A stretch of 48,999 bases of DNA from Halieaceae bacterium (GTDB lineage Bacteria > Pseudomonadota > Gammaproteobacteria > Pseudomonadales > Halieaceae). The stretch covers positions 1 to 48,999 of the forward strand of contig JANQIO010000112.1 in NCBI GenBank assembly GCA_028282105.1, read 5' to 3'. Shown here piece after piece: positions 1 through 10,339 of this stretch. The translations under genes were made by a program, and so were the position numbers. The first letter of the stretch is position 1, and each line of letters opens with the position of its first letter. The notes beneath the pieces were generated by a model. The model saw only the letters and a program-made list of their open reading frames with translations. It was not told where the DNA came from and did not search any database.

Positions 1-1
1 C

Positions 2-358
2 AGCCCGGGATTCCGGGCCGTGTCCTGCGCCTGGCTGTTACAGCAGGTCGCCGCCGACCTCGATGAACGCCGGCGCCTGAGCTATAGCCTGGGCCTGGCC
101 TGTGGCCTGGGCGAAGCCGGGCCCGACAGCCGCGATATCTACCCGGCGCTGTACAACCAGCACATCATCGATGACCTGGCGACACGCCATTCCAGCGCTG
201 CGGTGATGCTGAATGACGCGCTGCAGGCGGATGCCGACGTGGCCAACCGCTGTGAACTGGATGCCGGCGCCCTGCGCGAATTCGAGGAACCCTACAGCGA
301 CCTGCTGGAACGACAGCGCCTGCTGTTGCTTCAGCAGTTGGTGGGCGGCCAGGGCTGA
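2..358 (+). CDS. Unrecognised protein, 3' part only
   Basis: The reading frame is open from the left edge to a TGA at 356-358, so the true start lies outside the window; a GTG at 20 is only an internal candidate. The visible 118 or so residues are acidic and predicted helical, with no membrane segment and no motif I recognise. The stop directly abuts the stop of parC, which converges from the other strand with no gap between them. I cannot assign a function. Frame openness and codon use like the neighbours are the only support for it being real. Confidence 0.6.
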   Translation, partial: SPGFRAVSCAWLLQQVAADLDERRRLSYSLGLACGLGEAGPDSRDIYPALYNQHIIDDLATRHSSAAVMLNDALQADADVANRCELDAGALREFEEPYSDLLERQRLLLLQQLVGGQG

Positions 359-2617
359 CTAGCCGCCCGGCAACACCTCCATGCGATCGACTTTCTGGTA
401 GCCCCGCGGCAGCTTGTTGCCGCGACGGCCGCGCTCACCGCGGTAGTGCTCCAGTTCAGAAAACTTCATGGCCTTGTGCTGCTTGCCGGCGTGCACCACC
501 AGTGAGTCCTCGGCGGTCAGCACCTGCACCGCAACCACAAATTCCTCCCGGTTCTGCACCCGTGCGGATGGGATGGAGATCAGCTTATTCCCCTTGCCGC
601 GGGCCAGCTGCGGCAGGTCTTCCAGCGGGAAGATCAGCATGCGACCCTCGTTGCTGACCGCGGCCACGAAGGCGCCTTCCACGGCGTCCACCCGCGCCGG
701 GTTCAACACGCGGGCGCCCTTGGGCAGGGACAGCACCGACTTGCCGGCGCGGTTCTTGGTTTGCATGTCTTCCAGCTTGCCGACAAAGCCGTAGCCCGCA
801 TCCGAGGCCAGCAGGTAGAGCTGGTTGGGCTCACCGGACATGATCCCTTCAAAGGTCGCGCCCGAGGGCGGGTTGATGCGGCCGGTTACCGGCTCGCCCT
901 GGCCGCGGGCCGATGGCAGGTTGTGGGAGGTGACGGTGTAGGCGCGGCCGGTGGAATCGAGAATCACCGTGGGCTGGTTGGTGCGGCAGGCCACCGACAT
1001 CTTGTAAGCGTCGCCGGACTTGTAACTGAGCGACGCCGGGTCCACTTCGTGACCCTTGGCAGCGCGAATCCAGCCCTTCTCCGACATCACCACGGTGATG
1101 GGGTCGTTGGTCATCAGCTCCAGCTCGCTGAAGGCGCGGGCTTCCTCACCCTCCGCCAGCTGTGAACGGCGCTCGTCGCCAAACTTCTCGGCGGTGGCGG
1201 ACAGCTCTTTCTTGATCAGGGTTTTCAGGCGCGCCTCGGAACCCAGCACTTTCTGCAATTCGTCGCGCTCGGCGCTGAGCTCGTCCTGCTCGCCGCGGAT
1301 CTTCATTTCTTCCAGCTTGGCGAGGTGGCGCAGTTTCAACTCGAGGATGGCCTCGGCCTGCTCGTCCGACAGCTTAAAGCGTTTCATCAGCACCGGCTTG
1401 GGCTTGTCCTCGGTGCGGATGATGTGGATGACCTCGTCGATGTTGAGGAAGGCGACCAGATAGCCCTCGAGGATGTGCAGGCGCCTGAGCACCTTATCGA
1501 GTCGGAATTCCAGGCGCCGGCGCACAGTCTCGGTGCGGAACTTGAGCCACTCCTTGAGCATCGGCACCAGGCCCTTCACCCCCGGGCGGCCGTCAATGCC
1601 GATCACGTTGAGGTTGACCCGATAGCTGCGCTCCAGGTCGGTGGTGGCAAACAGGTGGCTCATGAGCGCGTCGCGATCGACGCGATTGGAGCGCGGCACG
1701 ATCACCAGGCGGGTCGGGTTTTCGTGGTCCGACTCGTCGCGCAGGTCCGCCACCATCGGCAGCTTTTTGGCCTGCATCTGCTGGGCGATCTGTTCCAGCA
1801 CCCGGGAACCTGAAGCCTGGTACGGCAGCGCGTTGACGACGATCTCACCGGACTCCACGTCCCAGGTGGCGCGCATGCGCAGCGCACCGCGGCCGGTCTC
1901 GTACATGGCGAGAATGTCTTCCCGCGGCGTGATGATCTCGGCCTCGGTGGGAAAGTCCGGCGCCTGCAGCAGCTCGCACAGCTCCGCCACCGTCGACTTG
2001 GGTTTCTCCAGCAGCCGGATGGTGGCGTCCACCACCTCCCTGAGGTTGTGCGGGGGAATGTCGGTGGCCATGCCCACGGCGATGCCGGTGGTGCCGTTCA
2101 ACAACACGTTGGGTACCTGGGCCGGCAGCACGGCGGGCTCATCCAGGGTGCCGTCGAAGTTGGGAATCCAGTCCACCGTGCCCTGGCCCAGTTCCGACAG
2201 CAGCACCTCGGCGTAAGGCGCCAGCCGCGACTCGGTGTAGCGCATGGCGGCAAAAGACTTGGGATCGTCGGGCGAGCCCCAGTTGCCCTGGCCGTCCACC
2301 AGCGGATAGCGGTAGCTGAAGGATTGGGCCATCAGCACCATGGCCTCATAGGCGGCACTGTCGCCGTGGGGGTGGAACTTGCCGATCACGTCGCCCACGG
2401 TGCGGGCCGACTTTTTGTACTTGGCGCTGTTCTTGAGGCCCAGCTCGCTCATTGCGTAGACGATGCGGCGCTGGACTGGTTTCAGGCCGTCGCCCAGGTG
2501 CGGGAGCGCGCGGTCGAGAATGACGTACATGGAGTAATCCAGGTAGGCCTTCTCGGCATAGGTCTTGAGCGATACCTGTTCGGTACCGTCCTCGTCGATG
2601 ATTACGCTGTCAGACAT
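359..2617 (-). CDS. parC: DNA topoisomerase IV subunit A
   Basis: This is the DNA-cleaving subunit of topoisomerase IV, which with ParE decatenates daughter chromosomes. It has 752 residues, the length of E. coli ParC. The winged-helix and tower region is N-terminal, with the catalytic tyrosine at Y127 in AAMRYTE. The C-terminal pinwheel region follows from about residue 500. The quinolone-determining stretch [13 protein letters not shown] carries Ser87 and Glu91, the residues found in susceptible strains (E. coli S80/E84). parE is not in the window. The gene lies 109 bp downstream of the cyclic-nucleotide-binding-domain gene on the same strand, so the two could be co-transcribed. Family assignment is very secure. 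Confidence 0.97.
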   Translation of the reverse strand: MSDSVIIDEDGTEQVSLKTYAEKAYLDYSMYVILDRALPHLGDGLKPVQRRIVYAMSELGLKNSAKYKKSARTVGDVIGKFHPHGDSAAYEAMVLMAQSFSYRYPLVDGQGNWGSPDDPKSFAAMRYTESRLAPYAEVLLSELGQGTVDWIPNFDGTLDEPAVLPAQVPNVLLNGTTGIAVGMATDIPPHNLREVVDATIRLLEKPKSTVAELCELLQAPDFPTEAEIITPREDILAMYETGRGALRMRATWDVESGEIVVNALPYQASGSRVLEQIAQQMQAKKLPMVADLRDESDHENPTRLVIVPRSNRVDRDALMSHLFATTDLERSYRVNLNVIGIDGRPGVKGLVPMLKEWLKFRTETVRRRLEFRLDKVLRRLHILEGYLVAFLNIDEVIHIIRTEDKPKPVLMKRFKLSDEQAEAILELKLRHLAKLEEMKIRGEQDELSAERDELQKVLGSEARLKTLIKKELSATAEKFGDERRSQLAEGEEARAFSELELMTNDPITVVMSEKGWIRAAKGHEVDPASLSYKSGDAYKMSVACRTNQPTVILDSTGRAYTVTSHNLPSARGQGEPVTGRINPPSGATFEGIMSGEPNQLYLLASDAGYGFVGKLEDMQTKNRAGKSVLSLPKGARVLNPARVDAVEGAFVAAVSNEGRMLIFPLEDLPQLARGKGNKLISIPSARVQNREEFVVAVQVLTAEDSLVVHAGKQHKAMKFSELEHYRGERGRRGNKLPRGYQKVDRMEVLPGG

Positions 2618-2726
2618 GGTGCAACTCGGTTGTGTTGGACGCCGTGGGCACCGGTGGCCGGTGCCGACGGGAAAGGAGACCGGGACCCGGGCTCCGCTGG
2701 TTCATGTAACGCTGCTGTTGGCAGCG

Positions 2727-3536
2727 TCAGTTAACGTAGCTGCCGCGCAAGCCCACCAACTGCTCGTTCAGGTTGACGATGGAATTCGCCATATCGATCA
2801 GCAGTGTGTGAATGGTGGTTGGATTGCTTTTGATCAGGTCGGCGAACTGATCCTTGGGCACCTTGACCACGGAGCAGCGCGTCTTGGCCATCACCGTGGC
2901 GGTGCGGTCGGCATTGGTTAATACCGCCATCGCCCCGAAAATCTCGCCCTCTTCTATGCCGCCCACGGTGACACCGTCCACCACCACTTCGGCGGAACCC
3001 TCGGTGAGGTTGAAGACGTAGTCGGCGCGGTCGCCCTGGCGAATGATCACGTCGCCGGGGTTATAAATCTCGAAGCCCGGAGTGGCGTGGGTATCGTCGT
3101 CGGTCAGCGAGGCGGTAAGGCGTAGCTGCATACCGGACTGGGTAATCATCAGCCGCGTCCATAGCTTGCTGGCGGCGGGGTCGGCGATGACCCGGCGCAT
3201 GAACTCGACACCGGGGAAGCCGGCCAGAGTGGCGCCGTTCTCGCTGGCGTAGCTCACCGACACATCGTGGTCGGCACCGCCGGCCACATCGGGCAGCAGC
3301 AGGTCGCCGTCATCCAGAAGGTACACCGTGCGATCACGGTAGCGGGCGCTCAGGGAGCCGCTCTCAATGTAGTAAATCTTGTCCGCTTCCAGGCCGCGCA
3401 GCAAGGCGTTGTCGGTGGCCTCGATTTCCAGCGGAATGGAAGGGATATCAACCGTTTCCAGCAACGCCTTGACCAGCTTTTTGCATTGCTGGTTGAGGAC
3501 GAAAAAATCCTGGGCAAGTTCAGCGTTAGCTAACAT
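2727..3536 (-). CDS. Protein with two cyclic-nucleotide-binding-like domains
   Basis: Predicted 269-residue soluble protein. I start it at the ATG at 3536 because AAGGA lies 10 bases upstream; the frame stays open 54 codons further, but that part overlaps the divergent acetyltransferase and looks non-coding. Residues 45-85 look like a degenerate cNMP-binding beta roll. Residues 153-235 form a clearer one (PGDVIIRQGD, then the phosphate-binding cassette region at 199-216). That cassette reads FGAMAVL where cAMP binders have FGE(L/M)A, so the ribose-binding Glu is Ala202, although Arg211 is kept. There is no DNA-binding domain, so it is not a Crp-type regulator. Function unknown; a cAMP or c-di-GMP sensor or a structural domain is possible. 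Confidence 0.8.
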   Translation of the reverse strand: MLANAELAQDFFVLNQQCKKLVKALLETVDIPSIPLEIEATDNALLRGLEADKIYYIESGSLSARYRDRTVYLLDDGDLLLPDVAGGADHDVSVSYASENGATLAGFPGVEFMRRVIADPAASKLWTRLMITQSGMQLRLTASLTDDDTHATPGFEIYNPGDVIIRQGDRADYVFNLTEGSAEVVVDGVTVGGIEEGEIFGAMAVLTNADRTATVMAKTRCSVVKVPKDQFADLIKSNPTTIHTLLIDMANSIVNLNEQLVGLRGSYVN

Positions 3537-3708
3537 CAGGTAATGTTCCTTGCTCGGTCCGTTTGCGGCTTCTCTGTTTTCGGCCTCTCTGGTTATCGCT
3601 GCGACATCTCTGCGACATCGCTGCCAGGAAGGCCGTTTTCCGCGGGTTTTCTTGTGGTTTTCCGACCGCCACCGCGAAGTTAGGCGGTATAGTAGCACTA
3701 TTCACGCA

Positions 3709-4188
3709 GTGGAAAATGCGAAATTGCACACAGTGCCCAACAACTGGGAAACCGCCAGTTTCATTGAACTTCCAGGCCCAAAAGTCTACGAAATCATGCG
3801 CCTGCGGCAGCAGGTCTTCGTGGTTGAACAGGACTGCCTGTACTGTGACATGGACGGACTCGATCCGCAGGCCCTGCACCTCAGCGCCTGGCGGCACGAC
3901 ACCGTGCTGGCTTACCTGAGAGCCCTGCCTCCAGGGGTCAGTTACCCGGAGTCTGCACTCGGTCGTATCGTAGTGGCGCCGGCGGCGCGAGGCCAGGACC
4001 TGGGCCGGGAGTTGGTGCGGCGCGGCATCGAACTCAGCCTCGCCACCTGGCCAGGGGCCGGCCTGTGCCTCAGCGGCCAGGCCCATCTCGTGCCGTTCTA
4101 TGCGTCGCTCGGTTTCGAGACTGCCTCGGACGTTTACGATGAGGACGGCATCCCCCACATCAAGATGCGTTTAAGGCTCGAGACCTGA
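3709..4188 (+). CDS. elaA: GNAT acetyltransferase, ElaA family
   Basis: A single GNAT domain closely resembling E. coli ElaA. Landmarks are LRQQVFVVEQ near the start, the acetyl-CoA loop region GRIVVAPAARGQDLG, and the C-terminal signature EDGIPHIKM. The substrate is unknown for the family. There is no in-frame ATG near the conserved start. GTG 3709, TTG 3724 (GGAAA eight bases upstream) and GTG 3733 are all possible, and alignment with ElaA favours 3724 or 3733. I report the longest plausible one. The gene is divergent from the cyclic-nucleotide-domain gene and converges on dtd with three bases between stops. Confidence 0.85.
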   Translation: MENAKLHTVPNNWETASFIELPGPKVYEIMRLRQQVFVVEQDCLYCDMDGLDPQALHLSAWRHDTVLAYLRALPPGVSYPESALGRIVVAPAARGQDLGRELVRRGIELSLATWPGAGLCLSGQAHLVPFYASLGFETASDVYDEDGIPHIKMRLRLET

Positions 4189-4191
4189 TCG

Positions 4192-4632
4192 CTACTCCGC
4201 TTCCAGCAGGAAAGTCACCGGGCCGTCATTGACCAGGCTCACCTGCATGTCCGCGCCAAAACGGCCGCTGGCCACGGTGGGATGACGGCTCTGCAGATAG
4301 GCGAGCAGCTCGGCGAACAGGGCCTCGGCTTCTGCCGGCGGCAGCGCCGATGAAAAGCTCGGCCGCAGGCCCTTGCGGGTATCCGCTGACAGGGTGAACT
4401 GCGACACCAGCAGCACGCCACCACCGCTATCCACCACACTGCGATTCATGCGCCCTTCGTCATCGCTAAATACCCGGTAGGCGAGCAGCTTGTCGATCAG
4501 CTTCTCGCCGTTGGCCATGGCGTCGCCTTTGTCGAGGCCCAGCAATACCAGCAGCCCGGGGCCGATCTCACCAACGCATTCCCCTGCCACGTCCACCCGG
4601 GCCGAGCGGACGCGTTGCAACAGCGCCTTCAC
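4192..4632 (-). CDS. dtd: D-aminoacyl-tRNA deacylase
   Basis: Cytoplasmic proofreading enzyme that hydrolyses D-aminoacyl-tRNA (and Gly-tRNA-Ala) to recycle tRNA. The 146 residues match the usual DTD length of about 145. The signature SQFTLSADTRKGLRPSF and the C-terminal NDGPVTF (the Gly-cisPro substrate-chirality motif) are both intact. The start codon overlaps the stop of the upstream peptidase gene by four bases (ATGA), so the two are translationally coupled. A typA-pip-dtd transcription unit on the minus strand is likely. Confidence 0.96.
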   Translation of the reverse strand: MKALLQRVRSARVDVAGECVGEIGPGLLVLLGLDKGDAMANGEKLIDKLLAYRVFSDDEGRMNRSVVDSGGGVLLVSQFTLSADTRKGLRPSFSSALPPAEAEALFAELLAYLQSRHPTVASGRFGADMQVSLVNDGPVTFLLEAE

Positions 4633-5597
4633 GCGGGGGTGGGTCCGGGGCGGAAGCGCTGGGCCATGCGCCGGGTGGCGCGCACCAGGGCGTCGGTAAT
4701 GCCAGGCTCAGAGGCGACGTGGCCGGCATCGCGAATGATGTGCAGCTCGGATTCCGGCCAGGCCTGGTGCAGGGCGAAGGCATTGTCCAGCGGGCAAACC
4801 GCGTCGTAGCGGCCGTGCACGATCACCCCCGGGATGCCGGAGAGAATGCCTGCATCCTCGATAATCTGGTTCTCGCGAATGAAGCAGTCATTGACAAAGA
4901 AATGCGCTTCGATGCGGGCCAGCGCCAGCGCCACGTGTGGGTCTACCAGGTGTTCATACACTTCGAGGTTGGGCCGCAGGGTGGCGCAGTGGGCCTCCCA
5001 GCCGGACCAGGCCTTGGCGGCGGCCATCCGCGCCAGCTCATTGTCGCCAGTGAGCCGTGAATAGTAGGCCGTCACCAGGTCACCGTGCTCGGCGGCCGGA
5101 ATGGGCCGCAGGTAGTCTTCCCAGTAGTCGGGAAACAGGCGGCTGGCGCCTTCCTGGTACAGCCACTGAATGTCCCGGGCCCGGGCCAGGAAGATGCCGC
5201 GCAGAATCAGGCCAATCACTCGCTCGGCGTGTTGCTGGGCATACAGCAGGCTGAGGGTCGAACCCCAGGAGCCGCCAAACAGCAGCCAGCGATCCACCCC
5301 CAGGTGGTCGCGGATGGCTTCCATGTCGGCGACCAGCGCGTGGCTGGTGTTGTCGTCAAGGCCGGCATGGGGCGTGGAGCGGCCTGCCCCGCGCTGATCG
5401 AAGAGGATGATGCGGTAGGCCTCGGGGTCGAAGAAACAGCGGTTCTTGGGGTCGCAACCCGCCCCAGGGCCGCCGTGCACAAACAGCACCGGCAGGCCCT
5501 CCGGGTCACCGCTTTCTTCCACGTAGAGGGTATGACCGCCACCCACCTCGAGCTGGTGGGTGGCGTAGGGTTTGATTTCCGGGTAGAGCTGTAACAT
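4629..5597 (-). CDS. pip: Proline iminopeptidase (peptidase family S33)
   Basis: Cytoplasmic alpha/beta hydrolase that removes N-terminal proline from peptides. The 322 residues fit the family. The oxyanion-hole motif HGGPGAGCDP is followed by FDQRGAGRS. The nucleophile is the serine in GGSWGSTL, the acid is Asp in HGRYDAVCP, and the base is His in DAGHVASEPG near the C terminus. There is no signal peptide. It lies 39 bp downstream of typA and overlaps dtd by four bases. This is the only cytoplasmic member among several peptidases in the window. Confidence 0.94.
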   Translation of the reverse strand: MLQLYPEIKPYATHQLEVGGGHTLYVEESGDPEGLPVLFVHGGPGAGCDPKNRCFFDPEAYRIILFDQRGAGRSTPHAGLDDNTSHALVADMEAIRDHLGVDRWLLFGGSWGSTLSLLYAQQHAERVIGLILRGIFLARARDIQWLYQEGASRLFPDYWEDYLRPIPAAEHGDLVTAYYSRLTGDNELARMAAAKAWSGWEAHCATLRPNLEVYEHLVDPHVALALARIEAHFFVNDCFIRENQIIEDAGILSGIPGVIVHGRYDAVCPLDNAFALHQAWPESELHIIRDAGHVASEPGITDALVRATRRMAQRFRPGPTPA

Positions 5598-5636
5598 GCC
5601 CCCCAGTATAGGCCAGGCTTGCGCCGCGAAGCTTGC

Positions 5637-7448
<1,812 letters not shown>

Positions 7449-7524
7449 TTGGGGCTCACCTGCGGAGACAGCGAAGGGCCTGGCGCGCCTGATGCTGAGC
7501 GCCGGCCTGTTCAAAAAGCGCGCG

Positions 7525-7530
7525 ATTATA
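7525..7530 (-). promoter_or_regulatory. Candidate typA -10 box
   Basis: A perfect TATAAT reads on the minus strand, about 75 bases before the typA GTG start. No convincing -35 is seen at 16-18 bases, so this rests on the -10 and position alone. Confidence 0.4.
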
Positions 7531-7603
7531 CCCGCCGCAGATGAGGGTGGATAGCGCGCCGGCGACACCGAGGACGATTCCTGTACAGATCGCCGCCGCC
7601 AGC

Positions 7604-7632
7604 TTGACAAAGCCGCGCTGGGAGCCGATAAC
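7604..7632 (+). promoter_or_regulatory. Candidate sigma-70 promoter of glnA (glnAp1-like)
   Basis: TTGACA at 7604-7609, a 17-base spacer and GATAAC at 7627-7632 make a good housekeeping promoter pointing at glnA, with a start site predicted near 7639. The first NtrC-like site begins about four bases after that point. This matches the E. coli arrangement in which NtrC represses glnAp1 while activating the downstream sigma-54 promoter. That regulation is inferred from layout. Confidence 0.55.
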
Positions 7633-7642
7633 TGCTAGGGCA

Positions 7643-7659
7643 TGCACCCATTGGGCGCA
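7643..7659 (+). promoter_or_regulatory. NtrC-like binding site 1 (glnA)
   Basis: TGCACCCATTGGGCGCA fits the NtrC dyad TGCACCA-N3-TGGTGCA with three mismatches in total. It is the first of three sites spaced 20 and 21 bp apart (two helical turns), upstream of the sigma-54 promoter. Confidence 0.7.
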
Positions 7660-7662
7660 TAC

Positions 7663-7679
7663 TGCACCAAAGTAGCGCA
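7663..7679 (+). promoter_or_regulatory. NtrC-like binding site 2 (glnA)
   Basis: TGCACCAAAGTAGCGCA has a perfect left half-site and a right half-site with two mismatches. It starts 20 bp after site 1, on the same helical face, as expected for cooperative NtrC binding at an enhancer. Confidence 0.75.
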
Positions 7680-7683
7680 CTTG

Positions 7684-7700
7684 TGCTCTTTATTGGTGCA
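7684..7700 (+). promoter_or_regulatory. NtrC-like binding site 3 (glnA)
   Basis: TGCTCTTTATTGGTGCA has a perfect right half-site TGGTGCA and a degraded left half. It starts 21 bp after site 2 and about 73 bp before the -24 element, a normal enhancer distance. Confidence 0.65.
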
Positions 7701-7772
7701 TCTGCAGTCTGCCGGGTTCTCCCCCGCGCTGACAATTGCACTAATTACAGGAACTTAGCGCCCGCGCCGGCA

Positions 7773-7788
7773 TGGCACGGCTCTTGCT
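7773..7788 (+). promoter_or_regulatory. Sigma-54 (RpoN) promoter of glnA
   Basis: TGGCACGGCTCTTGCT matches the sigma-54 consensus TGGCACG-N4-TTGCW at every defined position, including the essential GG at -24 and GC at -12. Predicted transcription starts near 7799, about 125 bases before the glnA ATG. Together with the three upstream NtrC-like sites this predicts strong activation under nitrogen limitation. The rest of the 476-bp stretch from 7449 to 7924 holds the typA promoter region and an untranslated leader; I see no gene in it. Confidence 0.88.
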
Positions 7789-7924
7789 ATCTAGGTCTGC
7801 AGAGATCATTGCATGAGTCGACGCGACGCCCCGCTGCCCGATGTGCAGCCTACCGGCGGCTCGCGGAAGAAATTTCACGCTGGCTCTACCCAAGAGAACA
7901 TATTCCGTTGATGGAGGAACACTG

Positions 7925-9331
7925 ATGTCAGAGAAGACTCTGAGTCTGATTAAAGAGAACGAAGCCCGCTGGGTCGACCTGCGCTTCACCGATACCAAGG
8001 GCAAGGAGCAGCATGTCTCCATCCCTTCGGAGGTGGTCGACGAAGAATTTTTCGAGGGGGGCAAGATGTTCGACGGCTCCTCCATCGCCGGCTGGAAAGG
8101 CATTAACGAGTCAGACATGATCCTGATGCCCGATGACGGCACCAGCGTGCTGGACCCGTTCACCGATGAGCCCACGGTGATCCTGCGCTGTGACATCGTT
8201 GAGCCCAGCACCATGCAGGGCTACAACCGCGACCCTCGCTCTGTGGCCAAGCGCGCCGAGGAATACCTCAAGTCCACCGGCCTGGGGGACACCGCCTACT
8301 TTGGTAACGAGCCTGAGTTCTTCATCTTCGACGACGTGAAGTGGCACGCCGATATGAGCGGCGCCGGCTACGCTATTTCTTCCGAGGAAGCCGCCTGGGC
8401 CTCCAGCCACAGCTTCGAAGACGGCAACATCGGCCACCGCCCGGGCGTGAAGGGCGGCTACTTCCCGGTACCGCCGGTGGATTCCCTGCACGACATCCGT
8501 GCCGCCATGTGTGCGGCCATGGAACAGATGGGTCTGCCCGTAGAAGTACACCACCACGAAGTTGGCACCGCCGGCCAGTGTGAGATCGGCATCAAGTTCG
8601 ACACCCTGGTGGCCAAGGCTGACGCCACGCAGATCCTCAAGTACTGCGTGCACAACGTGGCCCACGCCTACGGCAAGACCGCGACCTTCATGCCCAAGCC
8701 GCTGGTCGGTGACAACGGCAGTGGTATGCACGTGCACCAGTCCTTCGCCAAGGGCGGCGACAACATGTTTGCCGGTGACGAGTATGCGGGCCTGTCCGAG
8801 ATGGCGCTGTACTACATCGGCGGCATCATCAAGCACGCCCGTGCCATCAACGCCTTCACCAACGCCTCAACCAACAGCTACAAGCGCCTGGTACCGGGCT
8901 TTGAAGCACCGGTGATGCTGGCCTACTCGGCCCGCAACCGCTCTGCGTCAATTCGTATTCCGTACGAGCCGAGCCCAAAGGGCAAGCGCATCGAGGTTCG
9001 CTTCCCGGACCCGACCGCCAACCCCTACCTGGGCTTTGCGGCCATGCTGATGGCCGGTATCGACGGCATCCAGAACAAGATCCACCCGGGCGATCCGGCC
9101 GACAAGGATCTGTACGACCTGCCGCCGGAAGAAGGCAAGGCGATCCCGACCGTGGCCTCCAGCCTGAGCATGGCGCTGGCAGCCCTGGACGCAGACCGCG
9201 AATTCCTGACCGCCGGTGGTGTATTCGACGACGACATGATCGATGGCTACATCGAGCTGAAGTCCGAGGAAGTCGAGACCCTCGACATGACCACCCACCC
9301 GGTCGAGTTCGACATGTACTACTCAGTCTAA
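7925..9331 (+). CDS. glnA: Glutamine synthetase, type I (beta subtype)
   Basis: Makes glutamine from glutamate, ammonia and ATP, the entry step of nitrogen assimilation, as a cytoplasmic dodecamer. It has 468 residues (E. coli 469). The start is the ATG at 7925, preceded by GGAGGA. The N-terminal beta-grasp loop MFDGSS, the ATP/metal motif [10 protein letters not shown] and the glutamate flap region NRSASIRIP are intact. Tyr397 in DLYDLPPEE is the adenylylation site, at exactly the E. coli position, so GlnE control is expected. Transcription is likely driven by a sigma-70 and an NtrC-dependent sigma-54 promoter, and a strong terminator follows. Confidence 0.98.
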   Translation: MSEKTLSLIKENEARWVDLRFTDTKGKEQHVSIPSEVVDEEFFEGGKMFDGSSIAGWKGINESDMILMPDDGTSVLDPFTDEPTVILRCDIVEPSTMQGYNRDPRSVAKRAEEYLKSTGLGDTAYFGNEPEFFIFDDVKWHADMSGAGYAISSEEAAWASSHSFEDGNIGHRPGVKGGYFPVPPVDSLHDIRAAMCAAMEQMGLPVEVHHHEVGTAGQCEIGIKFDTLVAKADATQILKYCVHNVAHAYGKTATFMPKPLVGDNGSGMHVHQSFAKGGDNMFAGDEYAGLSEMALYYIGGIIKHARAINAFTNASTNSYKRLVPGFEAPVMLAYSARNRSASIRIPYEPSPKGKRIEVRFPDPTANPYLGFAAMLMAGIDGIQNKIHPGDPADKDLYDLPPEEGKAIPTVASSLSMALAALDADREFLTAGGVFDDDMIDGYIELKSEEVETLDMTTHPVEFDMYYSV

Positions 9332-9387
9332 GCGACTACCAGGTCCGGGCGCTGCTGGCTCCACACAGCAGCGCCCCACCTTGCAGA

Positions 9388-9413
9388 GCCCGCCTTACGG
9401 CGGGCTTTTTTTT
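9388..9413 (+). terminator. Rho-independent terminator of glnA
   Basis: GCCCGCC-TTAC-GGCGGGC is a perfect 7-bp GC stem with a 4-base loop, followed by a run of eight T. It lies 57 bases after the glnA stop and separates glnA from the DUF4124 gene and ntrBC. Confidence 0.93.
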
Positions 9414-9522
9414 GGCCGGGCGGAATGAACGGCCGCTGCAGAAATCACTCTAAACCTGTGCGATTGCCGGTATCCGGCGCTTGCGGTACTTTAGGGAAAT
9501 ACGAGTGTATGAGGCCACGTTC

Positions 9523-10071
9523 TTGAAGCATTTGCTGATTCTGCTGCTGTGCACGCTGCTGGCTATGACCGCGTCTGCGCAGGTCTATCGGGTGGTGGAC
9601 GAGCACGGGAACGTCACCTTTACCGACAAACCCCCGGCCGACGCGGAGCCGGTAGACATTCGCCAGCCGAATACCTCTGCACCGCCCAACGCCGCTGCCT
9701 TCCCGGCACCCCCGCCCAAGCCCCTTGACGATCAGGACGCCGGCGGCGGCTACCAGGTGGCCATCACCTCACCGGCCAATGAAACCATTATCCCGCGCGG
9801 CCCGGGCAACTTCTCGGTCAGCGCCAGTGTTTCACCGGCGCTGGGGGGCGGCCACATGCTGCAGCTACTACTGGACGGCCAGCCGCGGCAGGAGCCCCAG
9901 GGCAGCACCAGTTGGGCGCTGACCAATGTGTTTCGCGGTGAGCACACGCTGACCGTGGCGGTGGTCGACAAGGACGGCAAACAGTTGGCCACCTCGGGGC
10001 CCGTCACCGTGTTCGTATTCCGGCCCTCCAGCAACTTCAACAACAACCGGCCCCGGCCCACCCCCCGCTAG
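9523..10071 (+). CDS. Secreted DUF4124 domain protein
   Basis: A 182-residue exported protein of unknown function. I choose the TTG at 9523: GAGG lies eight bases upstream, it begins directly at a signal peptide (MKHLLILLLC...ASAQ), and no ATG exists in this part. The DUF4124 segment follows the cleavage site with the typical VYRVVDEHGNVTFTDKPP. A proline-rich linker leads to a second beta-rich region that resembles an Ig-like or Big-type fold (residues 80-165), and the tail is basic and Pro/Asn/Arg-rich. DUF4124 genes between glnA and ntrB are a recurrent arrangement in Pseudomonas-type gammaproteobacteria. Confidence 0.85.
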   Translation: MKHLLILLLCTLLAMTASAQVYRVVDEHGNVTFTDKPPADAEPVDIRQPNTSAPPNAAAFPAPPPKPLDDQDAGGGYQVAITSPANETIIPRGPGNFSVSASVSPALGGGHMLQLLLDGQPRQEPQGSTSWALTNVFRGEHTLTVAVVDKDGKQLATSGPVTVFVFRPSSNFNNNRPRPTPR

Positions 10072-10117
10072 CAACCGCGCTCCGGCAATTCTCCGCTGGA
10101 CCTGCCAGTCGCCCTGA

Positions 10118-10134
10118 TGCACCATTATGGTGCG
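10118..10134 (+). promoter_or_regulatory. NtrC-like site upstream of ntrB (distal)
   Basis: TGCACCATTATGGTGCG matches TGCACCA-N3-TGGTGCA at all but the last base. It lies about 205 bases before the ntrB start and 108 bases before the second palindrome. Confidence 0.8.
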
Positions 10135-10225
10135 AATATTCCTGGCCGCGGCGCCTCCCCCGGGGGCTCTACCGCCTGAAATCCGGGCAGTCATTGATTA
10201 GTTAGCGCTCACTATCAGTGAAAGA

Positions 10226-10243
10226 TGCACCATTTATGGTGCA
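10226..10243 (+). promoter_or_regulatory. NtrC-like palindrome upstream of ntrB (proximal)
   Basis: TGCACCATTTATGGTGCA has two perfect half-sites, but with four instead of three central bases. It is followed directly by an AT-rich ATAAATTT. In E. coli NtrC binds the glnL promoter to limit its own synthesis, and autoregulation is the natural reading here. No clear -35/-10 pair could be fixed. Confidence 0.7.
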
Positions 10244-10339
10244 TAAATTTCGCCGCGGAGCGCGTTAATGCTGGCGCTAATCTTGCAGACGCATTGCAAA
10301 GGACCGTCGGGCCGGCCAACGCAGCCACCCGCAGGCAGT

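Noticed and set aside
3537-3698. 54-codon N-terminal extension of the cyclic-nucleotide-domain protein
   Set aside because: It has a basic, non-conserved sequence, overlaps the divergent acetyltransferase region, and the internal ATG has a better ribosome site.
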